The notes under the pieces are model-generated. The model was given only the letters and a program-made list of their open reading frames with translations. It did not search any database and was not told the origin of the DNA. This document shows, piece by piece, positions 28,183 to 37,658 of a stretch of 39,743 nucleotides of DNA. Each line of letters begins with the position of its first letter. The stretch's first letter is position 1. Source of the stretch: a virus; IMG/VR virus record IMGVR_UViG_3300042923_000542, positions 1 through 39,743 of that record; one strand, written 5' to 3'. The translations under genes and the position numbers were made by a program.

Positions 28183-30111
28183 ATGGCAACTACAAAATTA
28201 ACGGAAGATTTAAACATCATACAGGGTTTACTAAATCAACCTACAGAAGATGCGCCAACTTTAAAATCAATGTTTGATGAAGCAGGAAACAAGATAAAAA
28301 CATATATCAACGATACTTTGACAACTGAATTAGATGATAACTTTACAACAAAAAGCGAAATAACCACTAATCGTAAATTATCAGCAACAGGAGATTTTAC
28401 AGGTACATTAAATGGAATGGCAATGACAGCAGCAGAACCAGGATTATCAATTGCATTTAATGCGCATTTAACAGATAGTGCATTCGATGTTAAGCATCCA
28501 CCATTAGCTCCTATGGTAGCAGCAAAGGGAGATGGGGTTACGGATGACACGATTGCTTTACAAGCTATTATTGATTATTGCCAAACAAATAATCTTACTC
28601 CTTATTTTCCCAAAGGTACTTACCTGATAACTTCAGCACTATTATATAAAACAACAGATTATATAAAAATTTTAGGGGAAAATCGTTTCGTAAAAATAAA
28701 AGCAACACAAGCTATGAGAAGTATACTTGAAACATCTTTTGCTCAATCAACATATTTTGAAATATCAAATATACTCCTTGATGGTAATAATTTTGCTGAC
28801 TACGGATTATATGGAGAAAAAGTTGACCATCTTGTAGCTGATAATTCTCGAATAATCGGTACAAAAGTTAGTGGACTTGCAATAGGATATGGATGGTGTA
28901 ATGATTTATTAGGTTTAGTAATTTCGGATAATTATGGAAACGGAATAGAATTTCTTAATGTGGGTGGTCTTGGTAATAATAATGCTGTTAATATAGACAG
29001 ATGTAAGGTGTTTAAAAATAATGGTATCGGCATAAAAGCTTTACACGGAAGTAGCTTTAATATTACTAAATCTGTAATAGAAATGAATAAAATTACTGGT
29101 GTATATGGGGCTGATATAGGAGTATTAAATATTGAGGATAATTACTTTGAAAAAAATGGCGAACTAGGTATGATACTTGGGACACATACTATCAAGGCAG
29201 ATATTATATTAAACGGTGGTGAAGTTGGTAGCTATAGTAGTGCGTTCCCTGTTAAAGTTTGCCATATAGAAGGTAATTATACAGAGGGTAGTTCAACAAT
29301 AGACACATTTGTTGCAACGACTTGTAGCGAAGGGTTAGATATAAAAAATAATCACTCATTTAACCCTAAGCCTATATTAAAGTCATATGTTGGGTTATAT
29401 AACAGCATTAAAAATGTAAAAATTGGCACGAATAATAATTTTAGTCCCGCTGAGTTAGTAGATATAAAAACTAATGTGCCTAATTCGTGCAGTACATGGG
29501 AAATCGACGGAGCAATAAAGAAAAATTATCTTCCAATGAATGCTTTGGAGTATGCTAAATCAGAGGTAAAAATATTAAATACATCAACATATTTCAAAGG
29601 GTGTAGAGTATTCAAATGCTTAAAGACTACCGACCTAAGTTATAATAGTTATTTTGTCATTCCTATAAACATTGATAAATACCCCGACTTGGCAGGAAAA
29701 GCAGTATATTTTGGAATGTGGCTGAAACAATCTGAAGTAGGAATGAATGTAAATATTAATATTGGTAGCCAAGGCGGGGAAAATTATCCGTCTAGCATTT
29801 TAGAATGGAGGTATGTAGAAAATCAAATTATTCTACCTACAAGCGGAACAATAAATATAACATTAATATTAGTTACTGATAAAATAAATACATATTTCTT
29901 ATTTACTAATCCAGTGATTTCTATAGTAGGAAATAAGGCTGATAAAATGACAGATGAATTTATACTAAGCAATATAGCGGCGCCAACAGACGGTGATTGG
30001 TTAAAAGGTGACAGAATAATTAATAGTAACCCAACAGTTGGCCAACCTAAATCATGGATATGTACTGTGGCAGGTTCGCCTGGAACATGGGTGAGTGATG
30101 GCAATTTGTAA
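28183..30111 (+). CDS. Tailspike / receptor-binding pectate-lyase-fold protein, 642 aa
   Basis: ATG at 28183 follows AAGGAGGT. After a helical virion-anchor (1-100), the motif VAAKGDGVTDDTIALQAIID, then FPKGTYLI, marks the start of a right-handed beta-helix of the pectate-lyase type. Asn/Gly turns repeat through residues 170-430. The last 200 residues form a separate beta domain and end GTWVSDGNL. It would bind, and perhaps cut, a surface polysaccharide; catalytic residues cannot be assigned by eye. Confidence 0.85.
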   Translation: MATTKLTEDLNIIQGLLNQPTEDAPTLKSMFDEAGNKIKTYINDTLTTELDDNFTTKSEITTNRKLSATGDFTGTLNGMAMTAAEPGLSIAFNAHLTDSAFDVKHPPLAPMVAAKGDGVTDDTIALQAIIDYCQTNNLTPYFPKGTYLITSALLYKTTDYIKILGENRFVKIKATQAMRSILETSFAQSTYFEISNILLDGNNFADYGLYGEKVDHLVADNSRIIGTKVSGLAIGYGWCNDLLGLVISDNYGNGIEFLNVGGLGNNNAVNIDRCKVFKNNGIGIKALHGSSFNITKSVIEMNKITGVYGADIGVLNIEDNYFEKNGELGMILGTHTIKADIILNGGEVGSYSSAFPVKVCHIEGNYTEGSSTIDTFVATTCSEGLDIKNNHSFNPKPILKSYVGLYNSIKNVKIGTNNNFSPAELVDIKTNVPNSCSTWEIDGAIKKNYLPMNALEYAKSEVKILNTSTYFKGCRVFKCLKTTDLSYNSYFVIPINIDKYPDLAGKAVYFGMWLKQSEVGMNVNINIGSQGGENYPSSILEWRYVENQIILPTSGTINITLILVTDKINTYFLFTNPVISIVGNKADKMTDEFILSNIAAPTDGDWLKGDRIINSNPTVGQPKSWICTVAGSPGTWVSDGNL

Positions 30112-30146
30112 TACATATACGGACTATTATAAACAATAACTGTGGA

Positions 30147-30169
30147 AGAGCCTTATAGGCTTTTTTTTA
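30147..30169 (+). terminator. Terminator after the tailspike gene
   Basis: AGCCT pairs with AGGCT around TAT, with A residues before and eight T after. Confidence 0.85.
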
Positions 30170-30187
30170 TTTAAGGAGGTAAAATAA

Positions 30188-31405
30188 ATGGGAGACGGAT
30201 ATAGTGGAGGGCCAGCCGGAATATATAATCCATCAAGTCCTATATATGCAGGAGGTGGTACGTCAGTAATAGATCCACAAGCAGCAATTAAAGCACAACA
30301 AGAAGCATTAAAACAAGCACAAATAGCACAGGCAATGGCAAAACTAAACAGTGCAAGACAGCAATCACTGTCAAATATCGGAATCGAACGAAATAACATA
30401 ACTTCAACATTAAATAATGCTAAAAATTCTTCATTGTCTAATATTGATAGAGAAAAAGCAGCAATAGCACCACAATATTATATGCAAAAGAATACAGCTG
30501 CATCTCAATCTACAATGCAAGGTAAAAACTTTGCAGAATATCTCGCATCAAGAGGATTAACACGAAGCGGAACTGCAGCACAAGCTGAATTGAATCGAGG
30601 TACAGCATTACAAGGTAGACTTGGCGAAATATCAAACGCTGAACAGCAAACAAACAATGACTTGGCACTGCGTAGAACAGAAACAGAAAACAACTACAAT
30701 AATCAGCTTAGTGCAAGCCTTAATAACCTAACACAGCGTGAAACAGACGCACAAAACGCTTATAACTCTGATATGTTACAAGCTGTAAACGGTATCGAGG
30801 GTAACTATCTACAAAGTGTAATAGGGCAAAACAGCGAATTAATGCAAATGGCCCGGGAAGATGCAAAGTATAAAACCCAAAGAGAAGATGCTTTATCACA
30901 ACAGAGTTATGAGAATAAATTAAAAGAAGCACAAGCAAATTTCCAGATAAAGCAAGCTGAAATTGATAATAAGTTTAGAGAGACACAGACAGATATTGAA
31001 AATAAGCTAAAAGAACGTCAAATGACTAACCAAGAAGCACAACAAGCTTTAAGCAGTGCTTTACAACAAAGAGAAATGTCACTTGCTGAATCAAAGTTTA
31101 ATTATGATAAAACTAACAAAGCAATAAGTAAGTTTGATACTAATTCAAATTTTAGTATTGACGATATTTCTCGTTCATTAGATAATCAATTTCTCATAAA
31201 AGACGATTACGGCAAACTAAATATTAGTGATCCTCAAACTCTACGTGCTAGGATTATTGCTTTGAATCTTCCTGATAGTGTAACAGACCAATTATTGCTC
31301 CGGTACGGTTTGAGTACAAACACAGTATCACCAACACAAAGCTTAAATCCTTATTACACTCCGGGTTCAGCAAGTAACCTATCCTCATATTCAGGGGGCA
31401 GATAA
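30188..31405 (+). CDS. Coiled-coil internal virion (ejection) protein, 405 aa
   Basis: The protein is rich in Gln, Ala and Asn and nearly all helical (AAIKAQQEALKQAQIAQAMA; REMSLAESKF). The N and C ends are Gly/Ser-rich. Its place before a 1065-aa protein and after the tailspike fits the ejection proteins that form a channel after DNA release, as P22 gp7/gp20/gp16 do. No sequence family is claimed. Confidence 0.65.
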   Translation: MGDGYSGGPAGIYNPSSPIYAGGGTSVIDPQAAIKAQQEALKQAQIAQAMAKLNSARQQSLSNIGIERNNITSTLNNAKNSSLSNIDREKAAIAPQYYMQKNTAASQSTMQGKNFAEYLASRGLTRSGTAAQAELNRGTALQGRLGEISNAEQQTNNDLALRRTETENNYNNQLSASLNNLTQRETDAQNAYNSDMLQAVNGIEGNYLQSVIGQNSELMQMAREDAKYKTQREDALSQQSYENKLKEAQANFQIKQAEIDNKFRETQTDIENKLKERQMTNQEAQQALSSALQQREMSLAESKFNYDKTNKAISKFDTNSNFSIDDISRSLDNQFLIKDDYGKLNISDPQTLRARIIALNLPDSVTDQLLLRYGLSTNTVSPTQSLNPYYTPGSASNLSSYSGGR

Positions 31406-31406
31406 T

Positions 31407-34400
31407 ATGAGCAAGTATGACTTAGAACGTCAAGCTACACAACAATATACTGGAACCGGTAGCAAATACGATACTGAGCGAAAGTTACTGAATAATTCGT
31501 ATAACTTAGGAAGATATGAAATACCTCTTGAAGAAACAATAGTTGAACAACCTAAAAGCGAGTACGAAAATCTCTCCGCATTGGGAAAAATCAAACGTTC
31601 CATGACTGGTTATGTACCACCTAAAGAATATCTTGATAAAGTAGAAACCGAAGCAACACAAAGAGCTACCGACTTTGCAAAAAGTAAAGGTGGCTCTTTT
31701 GAGCTAGGTTTTTTAGATTCTGCAACACTTGGTGCTACAAGCCGGAATAATGAGTTTAAACCTATGCTACAAACAGCCGAAGAAACAAATCCTATTACAA
31801 CTAATATAGGTAAAGTAGGAGGATATATTTCTCCTGGCGCTTTATCTTTAAAAGCTACAAAACCTATAACTAATGTAATCACTAAAGGCTTTGGTGAAGG
31901 ATTAAGTAAGAGAATTATAGAAGGTGGTATTGCCGGAGCACCTATTGATGTAATACAGGGGTTAATGGAAGGAGATAACGCAAAAGAATTAGCGGGCAGA
32001 GCGGGCAGAGGTTTTATTCTTGGAGCAGCAGGAGATACAGCTTTATATGGATTAGGCAAGGCAGGAAGTAAGTTATTACCTAAAATATTAAAAAGACCTA
32101 CTGCAGATGCTCCAAAAACACCTATAGAACCATTGAAACAGATAGATAATATAAACACTTATAATAAGGTAGAAAGTCCGCTAAAAACCTCTTTAGATGA
32201 ATCGGCAGCAACAATGAATGAAGCTATTGAACCTCTCAAATTTTCTACTAATGTAAGCTTACCAAAAAGAAATCCACTAAATCCTCTACCGGACACAACT
32301 TCGAAAATAGTTTCAAGCCAAAGTAAAAAGAGTGTAAATGATATATTTAGCACTGCATATCGTAGGATTGTTGATACTAATTCACCTATCAAAAAAGTTG
32401 GTGGCGAAACTTATACGTTGGCTACAAACTCAAAAAATGTTGGTGGTACAGTTGATTATATCTTACAAGAAGGACTTGCAACTAAATCTGGTAAGACAAT
32501 AGGTAAGTCTTTGAAAGATGTTGCTAAAGATATTCCAAAAGGTCAAGAAACAAAGTTTTGGGATTATATGTTGCATAAACACAATATCAATAGAGCGGCA
32601 CAAGAGAAGAATGTATTTCTTGAGTACACCCCGGAAATGTCTGCACAAAAAGTTGCAGAGTATGAAAAGCAATTTCCGCAATTTCAGAAGCCATCTAAAG
32701 AAGTACGAAACTTCATGGATAAGTTTATGGAAGAATGGGGGAATAAAACAGGTTTAGTATCTGATGAACTCATGCAAGACCTTAAAACAATGTATCCTGA
32801 CTATATTCCAACACAAAGAGCCTTTGATGAAATAGAAAAAGATGTAGTTAACTTTGGTAAGCGTGGATTTGTGGATCAATCTTCCCCAATCAAAAAGGCT
32901 AAGGGTTCAGATAGAGATATTATAAATCCTTTAGAAAATATTATGAATCAAGTCAATAAAACCGTACGTACAGCAAAATATAATGAGGTTGGTCAAAGCT
33001 TACTTGATACTGTTATGAAATCACCTAATAAAATGAAACAGTTTGCAGAAGTAATCCCGGGGAATGAAGGAATATTTTCTAATAGTGATAATGTAGTAAC
33101 TGTTATGGTACAAGGCAAACCAATATACTTAAAAATAAATGATATGTCATTATTGGAATCAATGAAAGGTTTATATTCTTCATCTCCTGGAGATATAGAA
33201 AAAGCAGCTAAAAAAGTTACCGGAATATTTAAAAGTTTAATTACTCAAAAGAACCCTCTATTTGCATTAAGAAACATAGCAAGAGATATTCCTACGGCCT
33301 ATGTATATGGAAACGAAAAGAACCCTTTAAAATTTGGTAAAGACTTATTAAGTGCTGGAAAAGATTTAGTAACTAATTCAGCCACAACTAAACAATATCG
33401 TGCAATAGGTGGTGGAGGTGCTAACTTTTTCAAAGCAAATGATATAGCAAAATCCGCGGATCAGTTAATAAAAGGTAAAGGTATAATTGGTAAAATAGGC
33501 GATGGCATAGAACTATTTAACAATTTAACAGAATCTACTCCAAGACTTGCAGAGTTTAAAAGGATATTAAAAGAAACAGGCGATGCTAATAAAGCGTTGT
33601 TTGGTGCTAATGATGTAACAACAAACTTTTCAAGAGGTGGAGATATTACAAAATCGGCTGATTCATTTATTCCATACTTAAATGCCGGAATTCAAGGACT
33701 CGATAAACTTGCTAGAAGTTTAGATCCAAGAAACCCCAAACAAGCACTTGCAACACTTATAAAGGGCGGTATTGCAATAACTGTCCCTACAGCCTTTTTT
33801 GATTATATCAATAAAGACAATCCAAGCTATCAGGACTTAGACAACAGAACAAAAGACAATTATTTCTTGATTCCTAATGGTGAAACCTTTATAAAAATAC
33901 CAAAATCAAGAGAATTAGGTGTATTGTTTGGTTCTTTGTTTGAAAGGATAGGCAGACAGGCAAGGGGAGACAGTGAAGCATGGAAAGGCTTTGGCGGTAA
34001 AGACGGTACGGTTGCAACAAATTTTTCTCCTGCAAATCCGATAGAGGATAATATTTTAAGTGCATATCAAGGATTAAAAAGCAATAAGGACTTTGCCGGA
34101 AGAACCATTGTACCACAAAGTATGCAAGATCTATCACCAAGGTATCAGTATGACGAAAAAACAAGTGAAATAGCCAAGAAAATAGGGGATATGGCTGATT
34201 TATCACCTAAACAAATTGACTATATTATACGCTCATACACAGGTGTTATTGGTCAACTAGGACTTCCGGCTACAACAAAAGGAGGGGACATAACTAAAAC
34301 TATAACAAATCAGTTTACATCTGATCCAGTATATAGTAACCAAGTTATTACAGATTTTTACGATAATTACGATAAACTTAAAACAGCTGCAGCTGATAAA

Positions 34401-34604
34401 AACTTTACACAAAAATTACCATCTAAATTAATTACTCCTGAAGAAATACAAAGGAACAACTTCGCAAAGGCCAGTGATAAGATTACTGATCTAAACAAAC
34501 AAATAAGAGCTATACAACAAGGTAATGACGCTAACAAAGAAGAAAAAATGCGGCAGTTAAGAAAACAGATTATAGATATTGCTAAATATGCCAATAATAA
34601 ATAA
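31407..34604 (+). CDS. Large internal virion protein with LPD38-like domain, 1065 aa
   Basis: The N-terminal third has Gly/Ala-rich hydrophobic stretches (GGYISPGALSL, GFILGAAGDTALYGLGKAGS) that may insert in membrane. The second half has ITQKNPLFALRNIARDIPTA and PFDKL-like QGLDKLARSLDPRNP, followed by IPNGETFIKIPKSRELG, the pattern of the large polyvalent protein domain LPD38. Such proteins are packed in the head and ejected with the DNA. It is one base past the coiled-coil protein. A tape measure is unlikely given the absence of tail-tube genes. Confidence 0.75.
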   Translation: MSKYDLERQATQQYTGTGSKYDTERKLLNNSYNLGRYEIPLEETIVEQPKSEYENLSALGKIKRSMTGYVPPKEYLDKVETEATQRATDFAKSKGGSFELGFLDSATLGATSRNNEFKPMLQTAEETNPITTNIGKVGGYISPGALSLKATKPITNVITKGFGEGLSKRIIEGGIAGAPIDVIQGLMEGDNAKELAGRAGRGFILGAAGDTALYGLGKAGSKLLPKILKRPTADAPKTPIEPLKQIDNINTYNKVESPLKTSLDESAATMNEAIEPLKFSTNVSLPKRNPLNPLPDTTSKIVSSQSKKSVNDIFSTAYRRIVDTNSPIKKVGGETYTLATNSKNVGGTVDYILQEGLATKSGKTIGKSLKDVAKDIPKGQETKFWDYMLHKHNINRAAQEKNVFLEYTPEMSAQKVAEYEKQFPQFQKPSKEVRNFMDKFMEEWGNKTGLVSDELMQDLKTMYPDYIPTQRAFDEIEKDVVNFGKRGFVDQSSPIKKAKGSDRDIINPLENIMNQVNKTVRTAKYNEVGQSLLDTVMKSPNKMKQFAEVIPGNEGIFSNSDNVVTVMVQGKPIYLKINDMSLLESMKGLYSSSPGDIEKAAKKVTGIFKSLITQKNPLFALRNIARDIPTAYVYGNEKNPLKFGKDLLSAGKDLVTNSATTKQYRAIGGGGANFFKANDIAKSADQLIKGKGIIGKIGDGIELFNNLTESTPRLAEFKRILKETGDANKALFGANDVTTNFSRGGDITKSADSFIPYLNAGIQGLDKLARSLDPRNPKQALATLIKGGIAITVPTAFFDYINKDNPSYQDLDNRTKDNYFLIPNGETFIKIPKSRELGVLFGSLFERIGRQARGDSEAWKGFGGKDGTVATNFSPANPIEDNILSAYQGLKSNKDFAGRTIVPQSMQDLSPRYQYDEKTSEIAKKIGDMADLSPKQIDYIIRSYTGVIGQLGLPATTKGGDITKTITNQFTSDPVYSNQVITDFYDNYDKLKTAAADKNFTQKLPSKLITPEEIQRNNFAKASDKITDLNKQIRAIQQGNDANKEEKMRQLRKQIIDIAKYANNK

Positions 34605-34665
34605 TATTGCAAAATTGCAAAATTTATTATAACCTTATGGTAAATTATACTATTTAGGAGGAATT

Positions 34666-35337
34666 ATGAAAAAACTTATTATTGGTATCCTTATTGGCAT
34701 GATGATAGCAACATCAACAGTAGTTTTGGCAGAAAATAGAACAATAGAAGCAGCATACAACAATATAAAAATACTTATAGATGGTAAAGAAATCAAAACT
34801 GATACTGAGCCTTTTATAGCGCAGGAAAGAACTTTCGTTCCTGTTAGGTTTGTGGCTGAAAACTTGGGTGCAGAAGTAGACTATAAAAATAACACAGTAA
34901 TAATAAAAAATCTAACAAAAGAATATGCTACACAAATGTTTAACTACACTGACTTAGCTGATTTTTGGAATTGGTCAAATATTCTATTCATCGACTTTAG
35001 TGTTGTCTCTGATGGAATTAATAACAAAGATTTAAGTTATTTAAAAACTATGGAATCCCATTTAAAGACAGTACAAGACCAATATAATAGCTTGGTTAAA
35101 ACTTATACTCAGGACGAATACAAAGGAATATTAAAAGACTACTCTGAGGGAATTGTCTATTTCAATAAAGCATATTCAGCTTTATTAAACTACGGCAATG
35201 GTGGAGATTATAATACCACGATGAATTACTTTAATGATTATCAAAGTATGCAAGAAAAGGGAATAAATTCATTCCAATCAGCATATTCAAAATCAAAGGA
35301 GCAGTATTTTAACTACTACTCGAAAACTCAAAAATAA
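34666..35337 (+). CDS. Secreted protein with copper-amine-oxidase-N domain, 223 aa
   Basis: A clear signal peptide (KKLIIGILIGMMIATSTVVLA, cut near 22-23) is followed by IKILIDGKEIKTDTEPFI and RTFVPVRFVAENLGAEVDY, the Cu_amine_oxidN1 signature of Clostridia. The C-terminal 130 residues are helical and Tyr-rich. The family is a cell-surface stalk module, not an oxidase by itself. It has possible TTGCAA/TATAAC promoter elements upstream and a terminator after, so it may be expressed in the lysogen (lysogenic conversion) or act in lysis. Confidence 0.75.
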   Translation: MKKLIIGILIGMMIATSTVVLAENRTIEAAYNNIKILIDGKEIKTDTEPFIAQERTFVPVRFVAENLGAEVDYKNNTVIIKNLTKEYATQMFNYTDLADFWNWSNILFIDFSVVSDGINNKDLSYLKTMESHLKTVQDQYNSLVKTYTQDEYKGILKDYSEGIVYFNKAYSALLNYGNGGDYNTTMNYFNDYQSMQEKGINSFQSAYSKSKEQYFNYYSKTQK

Positions 35338-35349
35338 ACATCAAGTAGA

Positions 35350-35379
35350 AGAGGGAGCCGAAAGGCTCTCTTTTATTTT
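35350..35379 (+). terminator. Terminator after the secreted protein gene
   Basis: GGGAGCC pairs with GGCTCTC (one G-U) around GAAA, followed by TTTTATTTT. Confidence 0.85.
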
Positions 35380-35398
35380 ACAACAAAGGGGTGTAGAT

Positions 35399-35635
35399 AT
35401 GTCAGACTGTATCTGCTCAAGACAAAAAGAGATTGAGCAACTCAAAATTGATGTAGCGGTTGCTAAAAGTGATATTACTTCGGTAAAAGGTGATATCACA
35501 GAGATTAAAACACAAATTGCAGCAGGATTCAAAAAAGTAGAGGAAGGTCAAAGTAAAATGATATGGTGGCTAATACCAACATTAGCAGCAGCAGTAGTAT
35601 CTCTCGGAATGTTTCTACTAAACCAATTAATCTAA
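35399..35635 (+). CDS. XhlA-like holin-associated protein, 78 aa
   Basis: A coiled coil (about 8-50; EIEQLKIDVAVAKSDITSVK) is followed by one C-terminal transmembrane helix (MIWWLIPTLAAAVVSLGMFL), the layout of the XhlA haemolysin/holin family of Bacillus phages. It anchors or regulates the lysis enzymes in the membrane. It starts the lysis cassette with amidase and holin. Confidence 0.8.
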   Translation: MSDCICSRQKEIEQLKIDVAVAKSDITSVKGDITEIKTQIAAGFKKVEEGQSKMIWWLIPTLAAAVVSLGMFLLNQLI

Positions 35636-35692
35636 AAACTTATTATAAACAGCTTAGGCTTTTATTTTTATTGAGAAAAATGAGGTGAAAGA

Positions 35693-36316
35693 ATGATTAA
35701 TTTAGTAATATCAAGAAGTCAGCAGCCTGGGAATAGATGCGCAGAAGGTGACACAGAACAGGATCATATGGGATTAATTGCAGACGCTCTATTTGACATT
35801 TTGAGCCAAGATAACAGGTTTAACCTATACAATATCCCCAAGTTGACCGGAGGGGATACAGACAACTTATATAAGCTTGTAGACCTATCAAATGAATTTA
35901 TTAATAATAACGGTGGTGCAGGATACCATTTATCTTTACATAGTGATGGTGGATATAAAGGTTCCGGTGTAAGTGGATTTTATTACAGTGAAACAGGCAA
36001 AGCATTTGGTAAGCCTATATATGATGAAATGTGTTCATTAACACCGTGGAGTGATATGAGTTTTACCCAACGTACTGGATTATATGAATTAAAGGTAACC
36101 AATGCCGTAGCATTTTTACTTGAAGTATCATTCCACGATCAGAGCGAACAGGCAAAATGGATACATGCCAATATAAAACTTATTGCACAGACAATTGCTA
36201 AAGGGATCTATAAATACTTTAATTTAGAGATGCCATCTACTGAGCTTGACTATAAAACCTTATATGAAGCCGATGAAAGTAAATTAAATAAAATAAGAGA
36301 AATATTGAAAGGATGA
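35693..36316 (+). CDS. Endolysin, N-acetylmuramoyl-L-alanine amidase (Amidase_3)
   Basis: The 207-aa protein has the zinc-binding scheme of Amidase_3: His in TEQDHMG near 25, a later Glu, HLSLHSDGG near 80-88, and catalytic Glu in AFLLEVSFHD. It begins with VISRSQQPGN, as in clostridial phage lysins. The C-terminal 35 residues form a short helical tail and no separate cell-wall-binding domain is present, so the protein is a compact lysin. It cuts the amide bond between MurNAc and L-Ala. Confidence 0.9.
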   Translation: MINLVISRSQQPGNRCAEGDTEQDHMGLIADALFDILSQDNRFNLYNIPKLTGGDTDNLYKLVDLSNEFINNNGGAGYHLSLHSDGGYKGSGVSGFYYSETGKAFGKPIYDEMCSLTPWSDMSFTQRTGLYELKVTNAVAFLLEVSFHDQSEQAKWIHANIKLIAQTIAKGIYKYFNLEMPSTELDYKTLYEADESKLNKIREILKG

Positions 36317-36321
36317 TTATT

Positions 36322-36519
36322 ATGAAACAATCAAGATGGAAAAGTCCAGTATTTTGGAGTTCAGTGGTAGCGCAGATAATTTCAATAGGTCAATTGACAG
36401 GAGTATGGCAGAAATACGGTATAGACACTGGCATGATAGGAGATGTAGTAGCCGGAGTGTTACAGCTATTTGTATTATTTGGATTTCTAAATAACCCTAC
36501 TGATGCCGAAAATTTCTAG
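36322..36519 (+). CDS. Holin, phi-LC3-like, 65 aa
   Basis: The segment WKSPVFWSSVVAQIISIGQL and LQLFVLFGFLNNPTDAENF matches the phi-LC3-type holin family with two hydrophobic segments. It forms the pore that releases the lysin. ATG at 36322 follows AAAGGATG, 5 nt after the amidase gene. The lysin-before-holin order is less usual but seen in Clostridial phages. Confidence 0.85.
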   Translation: MKQSRWKSPVFWSSVVAQIISIGQLTGVWQKYGIDTGMIGDVVAGVLQLFVLFGFLNNPTDAENF

Positions 36520-36526
36520 TAAGAGT

Positions 36527-36563
36527 AAAAGGCTGGGTGTAATGCTCAGCCTTTATTTTTTTC
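36527..36563. terminator. Bidirectional terminator at the end of the late operon
   Basis: AAAGGCTG pairs with CAGCCTTT around an 11-nt loop, with ATTTTTTT on the plus side and TTTTAC on the minus side. It separates the late operon from a leftward gene. Confidence 0.85.
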
Positions 36564-36866
36564 AAAATAATTAGCAGTATCTATTTTATTTCCATTATAA
36601 TTAGCACAAGAGGTGGATTTATTGTCATATGTATTTTTCATAAACTTCCACAAAGTAATTAAATTTTGTATTTTTGAAATAAACTTATTCACACCTTTAA
36701 AAGCATTTACATTGGTGATATTCCAGTTCGATACAATAATTGATAATGTTTTTTGTTTATCGTCATTTTCTATTTCAAATGCTCCTAAATTAACTTTTTT
36801 AAAAACTAAACAATCTGTCCCATCAATAGTTATTTTATTTTCATCCTTTAAATAGCTTATTTTCAT
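36546..36866 (-). CDS. Hypothetical protein, 106 aa
   Basis: ATG at 36866 follows AAAGGAGTGAGG on the minus strand. The product opens MKISYLKDENKITIDGTDCL, a beta-rich fold, and ends in a Lys/Asn-rich tail. It faces the lysis cassette across a shared terminator and is probably cotranscribed with the gene at 37080. It is outside the late operon, so it may be expressed in the lysogen. Function unknown. Confidence 0.65.
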   Translation of the reverse strand: MKISYLKDENKITIDGTDCLVFKKVNLGAFEIENDDKQKTLSIIVSNWNITNVNAFKGVNKFISKIQNLITLWKFMKNTYDNKSTSCANYNGNKIDTANYFEKNKG

Positions 36867-36918
36867 TATCCTCACTCCTTTCTATACTTCTATTACTTGA
36901 CATACTTAAATCACGTAA

Positions 36919-37080
36919 TTAATTATCTTTTCCCAACGCTTCAATTTCAGTGTTATTGTATTCTTCTTCTATTTCGCTTTCGCTGTATCCCCTTTGATAC
37001 CTACTATACCCTACACATTTATCACAAGGAGCAACTATGCTTGTCGAAAGAAAAAATACACATAATTCACAACTAATCAA
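36919..37080 (-). CDS. Small Cys-containing protein, 53 aa
   Basis: TTG at 37080 follows a perfect GAAAGGAGG (6 nt spacing). The product begins MISCELCVFF and has CDKC later, so it may bind one metal ion with two CxxC pairs. The C terminus is acidic (SESEIEEEYNNTEIEALGKD). It has a good promoter upstream on the same strand. Function unknown. Confidence 0.6.
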   Translation of the reverse strand: MISCELCVFFLSTSIVAPCDKCVGYSRYQRGYSESEIEEEYNNTEIEALGKDN

Positions 37081-37134
37081 GGCTTTACCTCCTTTCAATT
37101 ACTACGCATTTCTTAATTATTTTTCACTAATAAT

Positions 37135-37164
37135 AGTATATCACACTATTTTATATTTAGTCAA
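37135..37164 (-). promoter_or_regulatory. Leftward promoter of the accessory genes
   Basis: On the minus strand TTGACT (37164-37159), 18 bp and TATACT (37140-37135). An imperfect palindrome ATAGTATATCACACTAT covers the -10 box and may be the target of the RHH protein encoded divergently. Confidence 0.65.
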
Positions 37165-37194
37165 GGATAAATCACAATTAATATGAGAATAATA

Positions 37195-37223
37195 TTGATT
37201 AATATAAGGATAAGTGATATAAT
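37195..37223 (+). promoter_or_regulatory. Rightward promoter of the RHH regulator
   Basis: TTGATT (37195-37200), 17 bp and TATAAT (37218-37223). It diverges from the leftward promoter; the -10 boxes are about 80 bp apart. Confidence 0.75.
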
Positions 37224-37241
37224 AAACATGGAGGTGTAACG

Positions 37242-37424
37242 ATGCAAATATTTACAATAACTATTCATAGTGATGCGGTTATAACAAAGCTTGAATCACT
37301 TGGCAGAAAAAAGGGCGAGTATATTACAAAGCTAATAGAAAATGATATTTTAATACAAAACAGGATATCTAAATTAGAGGAAGAAGTGAAAGAATTAAAA
37401 GAAAGGAATAGATTACATGAATGA
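37242..37424 (+). CDS. Ribbon-helix-helix regulator with coiled-coil tail, 60 aa
   Basis: The N-terminal 37 residues (IFTITIHSDAVITKLESLGR, then GEYITKLIEN) show a beta strand and two helices of the ribbon-helix-helix fold. The C-terminal 20 residues are a charged coiled coil. The ATG follows GGAGGT. Placed between divergent promoters it probably represses both. Its stop codon overlaps the next gene by 8 nt. Confidence 0.75.
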   Translation: MQIFTITIHSDAVITKLESLGRKKGEYITKLIENDILIQNRISKLEEEVKELKERNRLHE

Positions 37425-37632
37425 AATAAAATCTTGCACTGGTGGTTTTAATATGGAATTCTTAATAAAATTGAGAGAACTTTTTAAGGAATACAATATT
37501 ACATCAATTTCGGGTGGTTGCATTGAACTAAAAGAAAATAAAGATGATTTTATAATAAGCGGAACAACAATTAAAGGAAATGAAATAGTTACCAAAAACA
37601 TATATATTGATAACTATGAATTAAAAACATAA
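37417..37632 (+). CDS. Hypothetical protein, 71 aa
   Basis: ATG at 37417 follows AAAGGAA and overlaps the regulator gene; an alternative ATG at 37453 would trim 12 residues. The product has an N-terminal helix (MEFLIKLRELFKEYNI) and a beta-rich end. It is the second gene of the RHH operon. Function unknown. Confidence 0.65.
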   Translation: MNEIKSCTGGFNMEFLIKLRELFKEYNITSISGGCIELKENKDDFIISGTTIKGNEIVTKNIYIDNYELKT

Positions 37633-37658
37633 AAAAATTAAAATATAGATATAAAATG

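Noticed and set aside
31407-34604. The 1065-aa protein as a tail tape measure
   Set aside because: No tail-tube or tail-assembly chaperone genes are present, and the LPD38-like and gp16-like context fits an ejection protein.
36613-36855. Plus-strand ORF inside the 106-aa leftward gene
   Set aside because: The minus frame has AAAGGAGTGAGG before its ATG, while the plus frame lacks a ribosome-binding site.
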